Positions 19,455 through 29,006 of a stretch of DNA of 64,000 bases are shown here, piece by piece (position 1 is the first letter of the stretch; each line of letters opens with the position of its first letter). Made by a program: the position numbers and the translations under genes. This stretch comes from Clostridia bacterium (GTDB lineage Bacteria; Bacillota; Clostridia; Christensenellales; Borkfalkiaceae): positions 97,094-161,093 of the forward strand of contig JAFTTJ010000020.1 of assembly GCA_017466825.1 (NCBI GenBank). Reading direction: 5' to 3'. The notes under the pieces are model-generated. The model was not told where the DNA came from, did not search any database, and saw nothing but the letters and a program-made list of their open reading frames with translations.

Positions 19455-20159
19455 TTGGATTCGCCACGAGATTTGCCCGAAAAGCAAGCAAAAAAAGAAT
19501 CTTCACCCCCAGATTTGCCATTAGAGAGCGAAAAAACGGGGGTTGAAGATATTGTCGAGAAGTTTAGCGGCGAAGACCGAAATATTATAAAGGAACAAAC
19601 CGAAATTATTATGGAAAAGACCAGAACGGACGTTTTGATAGAAAAATCAAAAGTAAATTATAACGCGGTAATTAAAATTATCGCAAATATGTACGACGAA
19701 ATCTTTTCAAAAAACCCCGAGTTCGGGTATAAGAGAAAGGATATTTTCGCCGATTACGATTCATACCTTCAAGCAATACTTTTAAAGCATTGCGTTATAA
19801 AAGATAAGTTTACCAAAGACGCTATGGCGTTTATTGAAAACGTTGCAGACTACGGCAAACTTATCGAAGGCACGGACTTTAATCTTTTTGCGGACTGCGC
19901 TAAAGAGATGAGAGAAGTCGTAAGCGAAAAAGTTGAAGAAAGGCTTAAAGAAATTCCCGTATGTTTCAAACTTGCGGGCGCGGTTGACGTAAGCAGGGGT
20001 TTAGGCGTTATGAAAGCCATGTTAGACAGCACCGTAAAAATTGCGTTCAACCTTAAATACACCGACGAAAACGCCGATTTAAAGGATAATTCCGACGTGT
20101 TAAATTCACTTAAAGCCATTTACGTATTCGCCAAGTCAAACGGCATTGATTTAAAATAA
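19455..20159 (+). CDS. Uncharacterised helical protein, start uncertain
   Basis: Function not recognised. The frame is open far into the topoisomerase A gene (an ATG at 19200 is in frame), but the translation upstream of about 19417 looks like a shadow of that gene. No ATG with an SD lies near the topoisomerase stop. I placed the start at TTG 19455; ATG 19611 is another option. The predicted protein is lysine/glutamate-rich and mainly helical, with a charged linker (to about residue 50) then a compact domain. It is followed 12 bp later by trkA and is probably in the same operon. Confidence 0.6.
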   Translation: MDSPRDLPEKQAKKESSPPDLPLESEKTGVEDIVEKFSGEDRNIIKEQTEIIMEKTRTDVLIEKSKVNYNAVIKIIANMYDEIFSKNPEFGYKRKDIFADYDSYLQAILLKHCVIKDKFTKDAMAFIENVADYGKLIEGTDFNLFADCAKEMREVVSEKVEERLKEIPVCFKLAGAVDVSRGLGVMKAMLDSTVKIAFNLKYTDENADLKDNSDVLNSLKAIYVFAKSNGIDLK

Positions 20160-20171
20160 GGAGACAGTTAA

Positions 20172-21536
20172 ATGAGAGTCGTAGTTGTAGGTTGCGGTAA
20201 AATAGGCAAGACGATCGTAGGTAGCCTTTTAAAGGAAAAGCACGACGTTTTGTGTATTGATAGCAATCCTTCGGTTATTACGGAAATGTCTAACGCATAC
20301 GACGTTATGACCGTTTGCGGTAACGGTATTTCCTACGAAGTTTTAAAAGAAGCCAGGGTTGAAAAAGCCGAACTTTTTATATCGGTTACGGGCTCTGACG
20401 AGTTTAACATGCTCAGTTGCCTTGCCGCAAAAAAAATGGGGGCAAAGCAAACCGTTGCAAGAATAAGGAATTCAGAGTATAACAACGAGAGTTTAGGGTT
20501 TATGAAAGAGAGCGTAGGGCTTTCAATGGCAATAAACCCCGAAAAATTGACTGCGGAAGCCATATATAATCTATTAAAACTTCCGTCGGCAATCAAGGTG
20601 GATACCTTTACGAGCAGAAGATTTGAAATAGTAGAACTTATCGTAAAAAACGATTCGCCAATCAGCGGACTTTCGCTTATTGAACTTAGAAAAAAGACTT
20701 CGGTTAAATTCCTTATAGCCGTAATTCAACGCGGTGAAGAAGTCTTTATTCCCAAGGGCTCTGACGTCGTAAACGTAGGCGATAAAATATGCCTTGTCTC
20801 GGCTAGTGAAGATACTCATAAAGTTCTCACTTCGTTGGGGTTTGTCGGCAAAGAGTCGAAAGACGCTATAATTTTAGGCGGTAGCCAAACGGCGGTATAC
20901 CTTGCCGAAATGCTCGAAAAAGGGCATACTTCTGTAAAAATTATTGAAAACAACAAGGCGAGGTGCGAAGTCCTTTGCGAAACTTTGCCAAGCGGTGTAG
21001 ACGTTATTTACGGCGACGGAATGTCCCAAGATATCCTTATGGAAGAAGGGGTAACGACTACCGACGCCTTGATTGCGCTAACGGGTAGCGACCAAGAAAA
21101 CATCTTAATATCTTTTTACGCTATGTCCCAAAAAGTGCCAAAAGTTATTTCCAAGGTAAATAGAAACGAACTTTCGGCAATCTCTGAAAAACTAGGTCTT
21201 GACTGTATCGTTTCCCCCAAGGAAATCATTGCGGATATACTAGTTAGGTACGCAAGGGCAATAAGCGCAACCGTGGGTAGCAAGGTGGAAACTTTATACA
21301 GTTTAATGGACGGCAAAGCCGAAGCCCTTGAATTCGTCGTTATGCCCGACTTTAAGTATACGGATATCCCCCTTAAAACCCTTAAATTTAAACAAGGCGT
21401 TTTACTCGCGGGTATAATTAGGGGCTCAACCCCCATTTTGCCGGGTGGCGACGACGCCATCACCTTGGGCGACAAGGTTATCGTTATAGCAAAAGGACAA
21501 TCTTTTTCAAATCTAACTCAAATTATCGAAGGTTAA
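20172..21536 (+). CDS. trkA: Trk potassium uptake regulatory protein TrkA
   Basis: Cytoplasmic NAD(H)-binding gating subunit of a Trk/Ktr potassium channel. Two RCK modules are present: RCK_N starting MRVVVVGCGKIGKTI with a GxGxxG-type loop and acidic D of CIDSN, RCK_C, then a second RCK_N (IILGGSQTAVYLAE) and RCK_C. 454 residues is typical for two-module TrkA. SD AAGGAGAC. The next gene is its membrane partner trkH. Confidence 0.94.
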   Translation: MRVVVVGCGKIGKTIVGSLLKEKHDVLCIDSNPSVITEMSNAYDVMTVCGNGISYEVLKEARVEKAELFISVTGSDEFNMLSCLAAKKMGAKQTVARIRNSEYNNESLGFMKESVGLSMAINPEKLTAEAIYNLLKLPSAIKVDTFTSRRFEIVELIVKNDSPISGLSLIELRKKTSVKFLIAVIQRGEEVFIPKGSDVVNVGDKICLVSASEDTHKVLTSLGFVGKESKDAIILGGSQTAVYLAEMLEKGHTSVKIIENNKARCEVLCETLPSGVDVIYGDGMSQDILMEEGVTTTDALIALTGSDQENILISFYAMSQKVPKVISKVNRNELSAISEKLGLDCIVSPKEIIADILVRYARAISATVGSKVETLYSLMDGKAEALEFVVMPDFKYTDIPLKTLKFKQGVLLAGIIRGSTPILPGGDDAITLGDKVIVIAKGQSFSNLTQIIEG

Positions 21537-21544
21537 ATTTTAAT

Positions 21545-22993
21545 ATGAATTTAAAAATGATTTTTTCAACGGTAGGCAAGGTCGTCTTAATCGAAGCGGT
21601 TTTGCTCGTACTACCGCTTATAACGGCGCTCGTTTATACAGAGTGGCTAGTAGCGCTCAGTTTTGGCATAACCATTGCCGTTGCGCTCGCCGTATTCGGG
21701 CTATCTAAACTCTTTTTCTCGCCCGAAACGCCTATTATATTTTCAAAAGAAGGGTTAGTCATAGTCGCGCTCGCGTGGCTTATAATGTCCGTAATAGGGA
21801 CGTTACCTTTCGTAATCAGCGGAGATATACCAAACTTTATCGACGCTTTGTTTGAAACGGTAAGCGGTTTTACCACTACCGGCGCTTCTATACTTACCAA
21901 CGTTGAAGGTTTAAGTCACGGCTGTCTTTTTTGGCGTAGTTTTACCCATTGGATAGGCGGTATGGGCGTGCTAGTATTCGTAATGGCGGTATCTAGCAAA
22001 AATAACGACCGTTCAATACATATTTTAAGAGCGGAAATGCCCGGTCCTACGGTAGATAAACTCGTACCAAGGGCAAGGGATACGGCAAAGATTTTATATC
22101 TTATCTATATCGTTTTAACCGTTGTACTTACCGTAATGCTACTATTTGGCGGTATGCCCTTTTTTGACAGTTTAATTCACGCTTTCGGCACGGCGGGAAC
22201 GGGCGGTTTCGGCATTAAAAACAATAGCTTAGCAAGTTATAACGATTACTGTCAATGGGTTATTGCAATATTTATGCTTATTTTCGGCATAAACTTCAAC
22301 CTTTTCTATTTGGTAATAGTGGGCAAGGTAACAAGCGCTATAAAGAGCGAAGAACTTTGGCTCTACTTAATAATCGTAATACTTTCGGCAGGCGTAATAA
22401 CCGTAAACCTTATGGTTACTATAAACGAAACTTTCGGCACGGCGCTAAGGCTTTCAGTTTTCCAAGTCGCGTCTATAATTTCAACGACGGGCTTTTCAAC
22501 GACCGACTTTAACCTGTGGCCGACCTTATCTAAAGCCGTCTTATTCGTGCTTATGTTTATCGGTGGATGCGCAGGCTCTACGGCGGGCGGTTTTAAAATG
22601 TCGAGAGTGCTTCTTCTCGGTAAAAATATTCATAGAGAATTTAAAAGGGTACTTCACCCAAGAAATACCAGCGTCGTAAAAGTGGACGGCAAAAGGGTAG
22701 ACGAAAAGACTATAAGCGGTCTTATGAGTTATTTGGCTGTATACGTTGTATGTCTTTTCGTGATATTCCTTCTCATTTCCTTCGAGCCGTTTGACGTAGA
22801 AACGAATTTAACGGCGGCGGTAACTTGTTTTAACAACGTCGGACCGGGATTATCCGCAGTAGGTCCTGCAAGCAACTTTGCAGGGTATTCGATTTTCTCA
22901 AAAATCGTTTTAACCTTGGCAATGCTACTCGGTAGGCTTGAAATTTATCCCATTTTATTGACTTTATTGCCCACGACTTGGGTTAAGAAATAA
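21545..22993 (+). CDS. trkH: Trk/Ktr potassium transporter membrane subunit TrkH
   Basis: Potassium-translocating membrane protein with four channel-like M1-P-M2 repeats. Selectivity-filter-like stretches include TTGASI, GTGGFGI, TTGFSTTD and NVGPGL, and there is the conserved HWIGGMGVLVF. 482 residues with about ten hydrophobic segments. Follows trkA by 8 bp, which supports the pairing. Confidence 0.95.
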   Translation: MNLKMIFSTVGKVVLIEAVLLVLPLITALVYTEWLVALSFGITIAVALAVFGLSKLFFSPETPIIFSKEGLVIVALAWLIMSVIGTLPFVISGDIPNFIDALFETVSGFTTTGASILTNVEGLSHGCLFWRSFTHWIGGMGVLVFVMAVSSKNNDRSIHILRAEMPGPTVDKLVPRARDTAKILYLIYIVLTVVLTVMLLFGGMPFFDSLIHAFGTAGTGGFGIKNNSLASYNDYCQWVIAIFMLIFGINFNLFYLVIVGKVTSAIKSEELWLYLIIVILSAGVITVNLMVTINETFGTALRLSVFQVASIISTTGFSTTDFNLWPTLSKAVLFVLMFIGGCAGSTAGGFKMSRVLLLGKNIHREFKRVLHPRNTSVVKVDGKRVDEKTISGLMSYLAVYVVCLFVIFLLISFEPFDVETNLTAAVTCFNNVGPGLSAVGPASNFAGYSIFSKIVLTLAMLLGRLEIYPILLTLLPTTWVKK

Positions 22994-22995
22994 TC

Positions 22996-24138
22996 ATGAA
23001 GAATTTTGAAGTAAAAACTAAAATTAGTTTTGGCGAAAACGCGCTTTCAAGGCTCAAAAGTCTTGCAACCGATAGGGTATTTATAGTTGCAGACCCCTTC
23101 GTCGTGTCTAGCAAACTTATAGAGCATATACAAACCCCGTTGTCGTCGGCTAACGTAAAATATGCCCTTTTTACCGACGTCGTACCCGATCCCCCCGTGG
23201 ATAAGGTCATAAAAGGGGTAAAATCCCTTTTAGCGGATAAAAGCGAGTATATTATTGCCGTTGGCGGTGGCTCGGCTATGGATACGGCTAAGGCGGTAAG
23301 AAAGTTCGCTACTAGTATAGACGGCGGATATAAGCCTAAACTAATTTGTATACCCACCACTTCGGGTACGGGTAGTGAAGTAACTTCTTTTGCCGTTATT
23401 TCCGACGGGGAAAACGGTAAATATCCGTTATCTTCCGAAGATATGCTTCCCGAAGAAGCCATTTTAGACGAAGTTTTAGTCAAAAGCGTACCCGCAACGG
23501 TTACCGCCGACACGGGCATGGACGTAATAACCCACGCAATCGAAGCCTACGTAAGTATAAACAATAACGAATTTTCGGGTGCGCTAGCGGAAAAGGCGGT
23601 TGAAATATGCGGACAGTTCCTTTTAAGGTCTTACGCAGACTGTAACGATACTCACGCTAGGCGTAAAATACATATAGCGTCGTGTCTTGCAGGGCTTGCT
23701 TTTAATTCGGCGTCGCTTGGGTTAAATCATGGCATGGCGCACCAACTCGGCGCGAGATTTCATATCCCGCACGGCAGGGCAAACGCTATTTTATTACCGT
23801 ATATAATCGAGTATAATAGCGATATTCGCTCGTCTACAAAAAGTCAAAAAGAATACCGTTCTTGCGTAAGAAAATACTGCAACGTTGCAAGAATACTAGG
23901 CGTAAGCAACTTAAACGAAGTCACCACCATAAGGGCGATAGTCAGTTATTTGCAGTTTATGATGCAAGAAATGAACATGCCCTTAAAGGTATCGCAAATT
24001 ATAGGTATAAACGAAGGCGAGTATTTTTCGAGTATAGAGCAAATGGCGGAGTCCGCTTTAAAGGACGCTTGCACGGCTACCAACCCAAGAATACCCACTA
24101 AGGAAGAAATAATAGAAATTTATAAAAAGATATGGTAA
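22996..24138 (+). CDS. Iron-containing alcohol dehydrogenase
   Basis: Group III NAD(P)-dependent dehydrogenase. Coenzyme-binding GGGSAMDTAK, PTTSGTGSEVTSF, and the iron-ligand region NHGMAHQLGARFHIPHGRANA with its histidines are visible. 380 residues. Substrate unknown: the family covers butanol, 1,3-propanediol, lactaldehyde and glycerol dehydrogenases. It starts 2 bp after trkH and overlaps the next gene by 7 bp. Confidence 0.92.
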   Translation: MKNFEVKTKISFGENALSRLKSLATDRVFIVADPFVVSSKLIEHIQTPLSSANVKYALFTDVVPDPPVDKVIKGVKSLLADKSEYIIAVGGGSAMDTAKAVRKFATSIDGGYKPKLICIPTTSGTGSEVTSFAVISDGENGKYPLSSEDMLPEEAILDEVLVKSVPATVTADTGMDVITHAIEAYVSINNNEFSGALAEKAVEICGQFLLRSYADCNDTHARRKIHIASCLAGLAFNSASLGLNHGMAHQLGARFHIPHGRANAILLPYIIEYNSDIRSSTKSQKEYRSCVRKYCNVARILGVSNLNEVTTIRAIVSYLQFMMQEMNMPLKVSQIIGINEGEYFSSIEQMAESALKDACTATNPRIPTKEEIIEIYKKIW

Positions 24139-24935
24139 ACGAAAAATTAAGCCAAGTATTAAATACCGCCGAATATATCCTATTGGATATGGACGGAACT
24201 CTTTATATCGGCGACGGGTTAATCGGTGATATGGACGAAACGCTAGCCTATTTGCGCAGTAAAGGTAAAAAACTCATTTACCTTACCAACAATTCGTCAA
24301 AAAGCAGGCAAAAGTATGTGGACAAGTTAAAAGATATCGGGCTTTACGACGATATGGATTTCGTCTATACGTCGGGGATAGCCACAGCCGAATATATAAA
24401 AACAAACTATAAGGATAAGTCGGTTTTCCTTTTAGGAACTGACGCCTTAAAGGAAGAGTTTTTGGCAAACGGAGTAAAACTCGTCGACGACCAAACGCCC
24501 GACCTTTGCGTATTAGCCTACGATACCGAACTCACTTACGATAAACTTTGTAAGTTTGTAACCTACTTAAAGCGTGGCGCGGTGTATATCGCCACCCATC
24601 CCGACGTAAACTGTCCCCATCCCGAAGTTTTCATACCCGACGCAGGCGCTTTTATGGAACTTATCAAAGCGTCTACGGGGCTTACGCCGAGCCAAATTAT
24701 AGGCAAGCCTTATAGCGGTATGGGCGTAAATTTGATGAACAAGTTAAACGCCGACAAGAGTAAATTTATTATGGTTGGGGATAGATTGCATACGGATATT
24801 GCCTTTGGCAATAACTGTGGATTTTCGACCGTTTTAGTTTTGAGCGGAGAGTCTACTAAGGAAGATATCGGCAAGGCCGACGGTATTCCCGATTTTATTT
24901 TAAACAGTTTAAACGACGTAAAAAATTATTTGTAG
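24132..24935 (+). CDS. HAD-IIA sugar-phosphate phosphatase, NagD-like
   Basis: HAD hydrolase of the NagD/p-nitrophenyl phosphatase group. Motif I LLDMDGTLYIGD, motif II LTNNSS, conserved motif III Lys in IGKPYSGM and motif IV VGDRLHTDIAFG. 267 residues is typical. It may dephosphorylate glycerol-phosphate-type metabolites, given the GlpA-like gene 9 bp downstream, but that is inference. Confidence 0.9.
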   Translation: MVNEKLSQVLNTAEYILLDMDGTLYIGDGLIGDMDETLAYLRSKGKKLIYLTNNSSKSRQKYVDKLKDIGLYDDMDFVYTSGIATAEYIKTNYKDKSVFLLGTDALKEEFLANGVKLVDDQTPDLCVLAYDTELTYDKLCKFVTYLKRGAVYIATHPDVNCPHPEVFIPDAGAFMELIKASTGLTPSQIIGKPYSGMGVNLMNKLNADKSKFIMVGDRLHTDIAFGNNCGFSTVLVLSGESTKEDIGKADGIPDFILNSLNDVKNYL

Positions 24936-24944
24936 GAGATGTAT

Positions 24945-26372
24945 ATGTTCGACGTTGCGGTAATAGGCGGCGGGGTAATAGGCGGAGCAATACTTCGCAA
25001 ATTATCTTCTTACAATTTAAAAATTTGTCTTTTAGAAAAAGGTAACGACGTCTGCGTAGGTCAAAGTAAAGCCAACAGCGGTATAGTTCACGCTGGGTTC
25101 GACGCTAGCGTTGGGACGCTTAAAGCCAAGTTTAACGTGCTTGGCAATGCAATGATGCCAAAATACGCTCGGGAACTCGGCGTAAAGTATGAAAACAACG
25201 GCTCGTTAGTCGTTGCTTTTTCTGATGAAGAAATGATTACGCTAGGCGAGTTGAAAGAGCGTGGAATACGAAACGGGGTTCAAGGGCTTGAAATTATAGA
25301 TCAAGCAAAACTCAGAGAATTAGAGCCCAATATATCCCCAAACGCCGTCGGCGCGTTGCTCGCTAAAACGGGCGGAATTATTTGCCCTTACGAACTCACT
25401 ATCGCAAGTATCGGCAACGCTATGGATAACGGCGCAACTCTTTTTACTAATTTTGAAGTCGATAAAATAAACGCTGGCGACAGTTTTGAAATTTATTCTG
25501 CAAACGGTCAAAAGGTACAGTCTAAAATAGTTGTAAACTGCGCGGGTTACGGCAGTCAAAAGGTTGCAAATTTAATCGGCGATTATTCCTTTACGATAGG
25601 TGGTAGGCGTGGAGAGTATATTTTACTCGATAGAGAGAGCGGTGGTTTTGCAAAGCATACTCTATTTTTTACCCCTACTAAAAAAGGTAAGGGCATATTG
25701 ATTTCGCCTACGGTTGACGGCAATTTACTGCTTGGACCTACCGCTGACGAGGTTGATTTTAACAATACCGATACCACCCAAATCGGCTTACAGTCGGTAA
25801 TTGATAAGGCAAACGAAATGTGCGTTGGCGTACCAACTTACAATGTGATAACTTCTTTCGCAGGGGTAAGGGCGTATTGCGACAAACACGACTTTATAAT
25901 AGAAGAAAGTAACGTCAAAAACGGTTTTATCAACTGCGTTGGCATTGAGTCGCCGGGGCTTACTTCCGCGCCTGCAATCGCCGAATACGTAGTCGACGAA
26001 ATTATTTCAAAGAGAATAACTTTAACAAAAAATCCAAACTTTAACGGAGTGAGAAAACCCGATTATTTCTTCTCTAAATTAACCGTTGAAGAAAAGAACG
26101 AAATTATAAAAAAAGATCCGTCTTACGGTAGAATAGTTTGCCGTTGCGAGCGCATAACCGAAGGCGAAATAGTAAGAGCGCTTACTCAAAACCCAAGGGC
26201 TACGGATATCGATGGTGTAAAACGCCGTACGAGAGCGGGCATGGGCAGATGCCAAGGCGGTTTTTGCCAACCTTACGTTGCCGACCTTATCGCAAAGGTA
26301 AACGGCGTAACGATAGACAAGGTAACCAAAAACGGAAAAGGTTCTGAAATTGTCGTGGGGGAAACCAAATGA
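24945..26372 (+). CDS. FAD-dependent glycerol-3-phosphate dehydrogenase-like protein with BFD domain (GlpA-like)
   Basis: Predicted to oxidise glycerol-3-phosphate or a similar 2-hydroxy acid. N-terminal FAD-binding VAVIGGGVIGGAI, conserved SKANSGIVHAGFD, and a C-terminal [2Fe-2S] BFD-like domain with CRCE and CQGGFC cysteines. The ATG at 24945 is preferred over 24939 because the SD AGGAG at 24934-24938 would abut the latter. Followed with a 4-bp overlap by a GlpB-like flavoprotein and then DUF1667, the usual three-gene module. Confidence 0.88.
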   Translation: MFDVAVIGGGVIGGAILRKLSSYNLKICLLEKGNDVCVGQSKANSGIVHAGFDASVGTLKAKFNVLGNAMMPKYARELGVKYENNGSLVVAFSDEEMITLGELKERGIRNGVQGLEIIDQAKLRELEPNISPNAVGALLAKTGGIICPYELTIASIGNAMDNGATLFTNFEVDKINAGDSFEIYSANGQKVQSKIVVNCAGYGSQKVANLIGDYSFTIGGRRGEYILLDRESGGFAKHTLFFTPTKKGKGILISPTVDGNLLLGPTADEVDFNNTDTTQIGLQSVIDKANEMCVGVPTYNVITSFAGVRAYCDKHDFIIEESNVKNGFINCVGIESPGLTSAPAIAEYVVDEIISKRITLTKNPNFNGVRKPDYFFSKLTVEEKNEIIKKDPSYGRIVCRCERITEGEIVRALTQNPRATDIDGVKRRTRAGMGRCQGGFCQPYVADLIAKVNGVTIDKVTKNGKGSEIVVGETK

Positions 26373-27616
26373 AAGTTTACGACGTAGTAATAATAGGCGG
26401 TGGCCCTGCGGGGCTTGCGGCGGCGGTTTCGGCGTACGATAGCGGAGCGGAAAGCGTTCTTATTTTAGAAAGAGACGACGTATTAGGCGGAATACTCAAC
26501 CAATGTATTCACAACGGCTTTGGTCTTACTAGATTTAAAGAGAGTATGACGGGCCCCGAATACGCCGATAGATTTATAAAAGAAGTAAGAAAAAGAAATA
26601 TAGAAGTCAAATTAAAAACTACCGTTTTAGACCTTTGCGAAGATAAAACGGTAACCGCTATAAACGAGCGCGAAGGGGTGTTTTTCGTCCGTGGTAAAGC
26701 GGTAATTTTGGCTATGGGTTGTAGAGAGCGCAGTCGCGGAGCGCTAAACGTTGCAGGTACTAGAGTAGCGGGTGTATATTCTGCCGGTACGGCTCAAAAA
26801 TACGTAAACGTCAAGGGCTTTTTGCCGGGTAAAAACGTCGTTATTTTAGGTTCGGGCGACATAGGTTTAATCATGGCTCGCCGTATGACTTTGGAAGGCG
26901 CAAAAGTGCACGCCGTGTGCGAAATAATGCCCCATTCTAGCGGTTTAAAAAGGAATATCGTTCAATGTTTGAACGATTTTGATATCCCACTATACTTAAA
27001 TCATACGATAACCCGTATTGACGGCGACGCAAGGGTTACGGGCGTTCAAATCTCAAAAGTCGACCAAAACAAAAAGCCTATTTTGGGTAGCGAATTTTAT
27101 ATTCCTTGCGATACCGTGCTGTTTTCAGTCGGCCTTATTCCCGAAAACGAACTTTCTAAAAACGCAGGCGTAGAACTTTCACCAAAGACTAAAGGCGCAG
27201 TCGTTTATCAAAATAGAGAAACGTCAATAAGCGGTATTTTCGCTTGCGGTAACGTTTTACAGGTGCACGATTTAGTCGATTTCGTATCCGAAGAAGCCGA
27301 ATTGGCAGGCAAAAGCGCAAGCGAGTACGCAAGGCGTGGAGATAGAGAAAAAGACTGTGTAAATTGTATTGCAAAGGATAAAATAACCTACGTTTTACCA
27401 CAGAAGATAGATAAAAATCAAAGCGGAAACGTAACCTTGTTTTTTAGGGCAAACGGCGTGTATAAAAACTGCCGAGTAGTAGTTGAAAACGACGGTCAAG
27501 AAGTTCTGTCTTTAAAAAAGAGAGTAGTCGTTCCGGGTGAAATGGAACGGGTAATTTTGACCGAAAAAATCATAAAGGCTTTAAACGGCGACCTAACTCT
27601 AAAAATAGTGGAGTAA
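26369..27616 (+). CDS. FAD/NAD(P)-dependent oxidoreductase (GlpB-like electron-transfer subunit)
   Basis: Pyridine-nucleotide-disulfide-type flavoprotein. First dinucleotide fold VVIIGGGPAGLAAA, conserved CIHNGFG, second nucleotide fold VVILGSGDIGLIMARR, and C-terminal FAD contact GIFACGN. 415 residues. With its 4-bp overlap to the GlpA-like gene and the DUF1667 gene just after, it likely passes electrons from the dehydrogenase to NAD or another acceptor. Confidence 0.86.
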   Translation: MKVYDVVIIGGGPAGLAAAVSAYDSGAESVLILERDDVLGGILNQCIHNGFGLTRFKESMTGPEYADRFIKEVRKRNIEVKLKTTVLDLCEDKTVTAINEREGVFFVRGKAVILAMGCRERSRGALNVAGTRVAGVYSAGTAQKYVNVKGFLPGKNVVILGSGDIGLIMARRMTLEGAKVHAVCEIMPHSSGLKRNIVQCLNDFDIPLYLNHTITRIDGDARVTGVQISKVDQNKKPILGSEFYIPCDTVLFSVGLIPENELSKNAGVELSPKTKGAVVYQNRETSISGIFACGNVLQVHDLVDFVSEEAELAGKSASEYARRGDREKDCVNCIAKDKITYVLPQKIDKNQSGNVTLFFRANGVYKNCRVVVENDGQEVLSLKKRVVVPGEMERVILTEKIIKALNGDLTLKIVE

Positions 27617-27618
27617 TT

Positions 27619-27969
27619 ATGAAAAAAGTAAATTTGACTTGTATCGAATGCCCAATCGGGTGCGATATAACGGTAGAAATCGACGGAGAAAAGGTTTTAA
27701 GCGTTCAAGGAAACGCCTGTCAGCGCGGTAAACTCTACGTTTCAAACGAAGTCGTTTGTCCCGTTAGGGTTTTGACTACTACCGTAAAAACTCAAAACGG
27801 CAAAATGCTACCCGTAAAGAGTAATAAACCAATCAAAAAAGCCGACATTTTCGTCGCAATGGAAAAAATTAACGGCGTCGTTGCAAAAACGCCTATTAAA
27901 ATCGGCGAAAGGGTAATAGCCGATATTTTCGACGGCGTTGATATTATAGCCTGCGCCGACGTAGAATAA
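27619..27969 (+). CDS. DUF1667 protein, small Cys-containing subunit of the GlpA/GlpB module
   Basis: 116 residues with a CIECPIGC cluster at the N-terminus and further cysteines in NACQRGKLY and VVCPVRVL, a likely metal-binding fold. DUF1667 proteins regularly follow GlpA- and GlpB-like flavoproteins. It starts 2 bp after the GlpB-like gene. The precise role is unknown. Confidence 0.85.
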   Translation: MKKVNLTCIECPIGCDITVEIDGEKVLSVQGNACQRGKLYVSNEVVCPVRVLTTTVKTQNGKMLPVKSNKPIKKADIFVAMEKINGVVAKTPIKIGERVIADIFDGVDIIACADVE

Positions 27970-27985
27970 AGGGTAGGAGTAAATT

Positions 27986-28894
27986 ATGAAAATTGCAAAC
28001 GTAAACGAAGTTTACGCCAAATATAATTCGGCGTATCAAATGCAAGCCGAAGACGAGCGCTATTGGTCGCAAATAAGGAATATTGCGCTAGACATAAAAG
28101 ACAAGTGCGAAACCCACCCCATTTTGCTTTTATCAGGCCCGTCGGGGTCGGGTAAAACGACTACGGCGCATAAAATAGAGAGCATACTTGAAGAATACGG
28201 CGTTTCAACCCATACTATCTCGCTCGACTGTTATTTTTCAACTCTTCCGAGAGAACTTGTAGGAAAAGTCGATTTAGAGTCCCCCGAAAGGCTTGATAAA
28301 GACCTTTTAGCCGACCATATCGAAAAACTTTTAAAGTGTCAAGAAATAGAACTTCCCGAGTTTGATTTTGCCAATACTAGGCAGATTAAATCGGGGGTTA
28401 AACTTTGCCGTAAGCCCAACGAAATTATCGTTTTTGAAGGTATTCACGCCCTTAATCCCGACGCAGTACCCGTTTTGTCGGGCGAGTCTAAAATGTATAT
28501 AAGCGTAAGGACGAGAGTGGGCTACGGCGACGGAAAAATTCTTCATCCTAGGTATATTCGTTTACTTCGTAGAATGAGTAGGGATATGCGCTACCGCGGA
28601 AGAAGCCCCGTCGAAACCCTTTCCTTTTTTGAAAGCGTTGAAAAGGGGGTTGAAAATTTCGTAAGCCCGTATAAAATTTACGCCGATTATAGTATTGATA
28701 CCTTTATCGAGTACGAGCCGTTGGCGTATAGGGACGAAATGTATGAACTTTTAAAAAATTCGCCCCTTCCTGCAAATGAAAAAGACGCAAAAACCCTAAA
28801 ACTTTTAATCGATTTTTTAGGCTCGTATCAAGGTAGAGATCCTTCGCTAGTTAGCGAAGATTCTCTTATTAGAGAGTTTATCGGCGACAAGTAA
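27986..28894 (+). CDS. Uridine kinase/phosphoribulokinase-family nucleoside kinase
   Basis: P-loop kinase with Walker A SGPSGSGKTTTA near residues 50-60, the SLDCYF motif, FDFANTRQ and the FEGIHALNPD segment characteristic of uridine kinases. It has 302 residues; the longer clostridial relatives carry an N-terminal TGS/ThrRS-like region that is absent here. Likely phosphorylates uridine/cytidine, though a related substrate cannot be excluded. Last gene of the run before a terminator. Confidence 0.85.
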   Translation: MKIANVNEVYAKYNSAYQMQAEDERYWSQIRNIALDIKDKCETHPILLLSGPSGSGKTTTAHKIESILEEYGVSTHTISLDCYFSTLPRELVGKVDLESPERLDKDLLADHIEKLLKCQEIELPEFDFANTRQIKSGVKLCRKPNEIIVFEGIHALNPDAVPVLSGESKMYISVRTRVGYGDGKILHPRYIRLLRRMSRDMRYRGRSPVETLSFFESVEKGVENFVSPYKIYADYSIDTFIEYEPLAYRDEMYELLKNSPLPANEKDAKTLKLLIDFLGSYQGRDPSLVSEDSLIREFIGDK

Positions 28895-28922
28895 AAGTGG
28901 CGCTATTAACTAAATTTTAGCA

Positions 28923-28959
28923 AAAAAAACGCTTGATGGTAAATCAGGCGTTTTTTATA
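28923..28959 (+). terminator. Terminator after the uridine kinase-like gene
   Basis: Stem AAACGC-TTGAT / ATCA-GGCGTTT followed by TTTTAT. Confidence 0.78.
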
Positions 28960-28967
28960 TAAATAAA

Positions 28968-28996
28968 TATCCACCCGTTAGCCGAGTGGATATCCA
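28968..28996 (-). terminator. Hairpin downstream of the YtxH-like gene
   Basis: ATATCCAC / GTGGATAT inverted repeat. On the minus strand it follows the stop at 29007 and is succeeded by a T-rich stretch. Confidence 0.6.
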
Positions 28997-29006
28997 TTTG
29001 GGAGAA

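Noticed and set aside
22983-23519. 178-residue minus-strand ORF
   Set aside because: Antisense shadow of the alcohol dehydrogenase gene.
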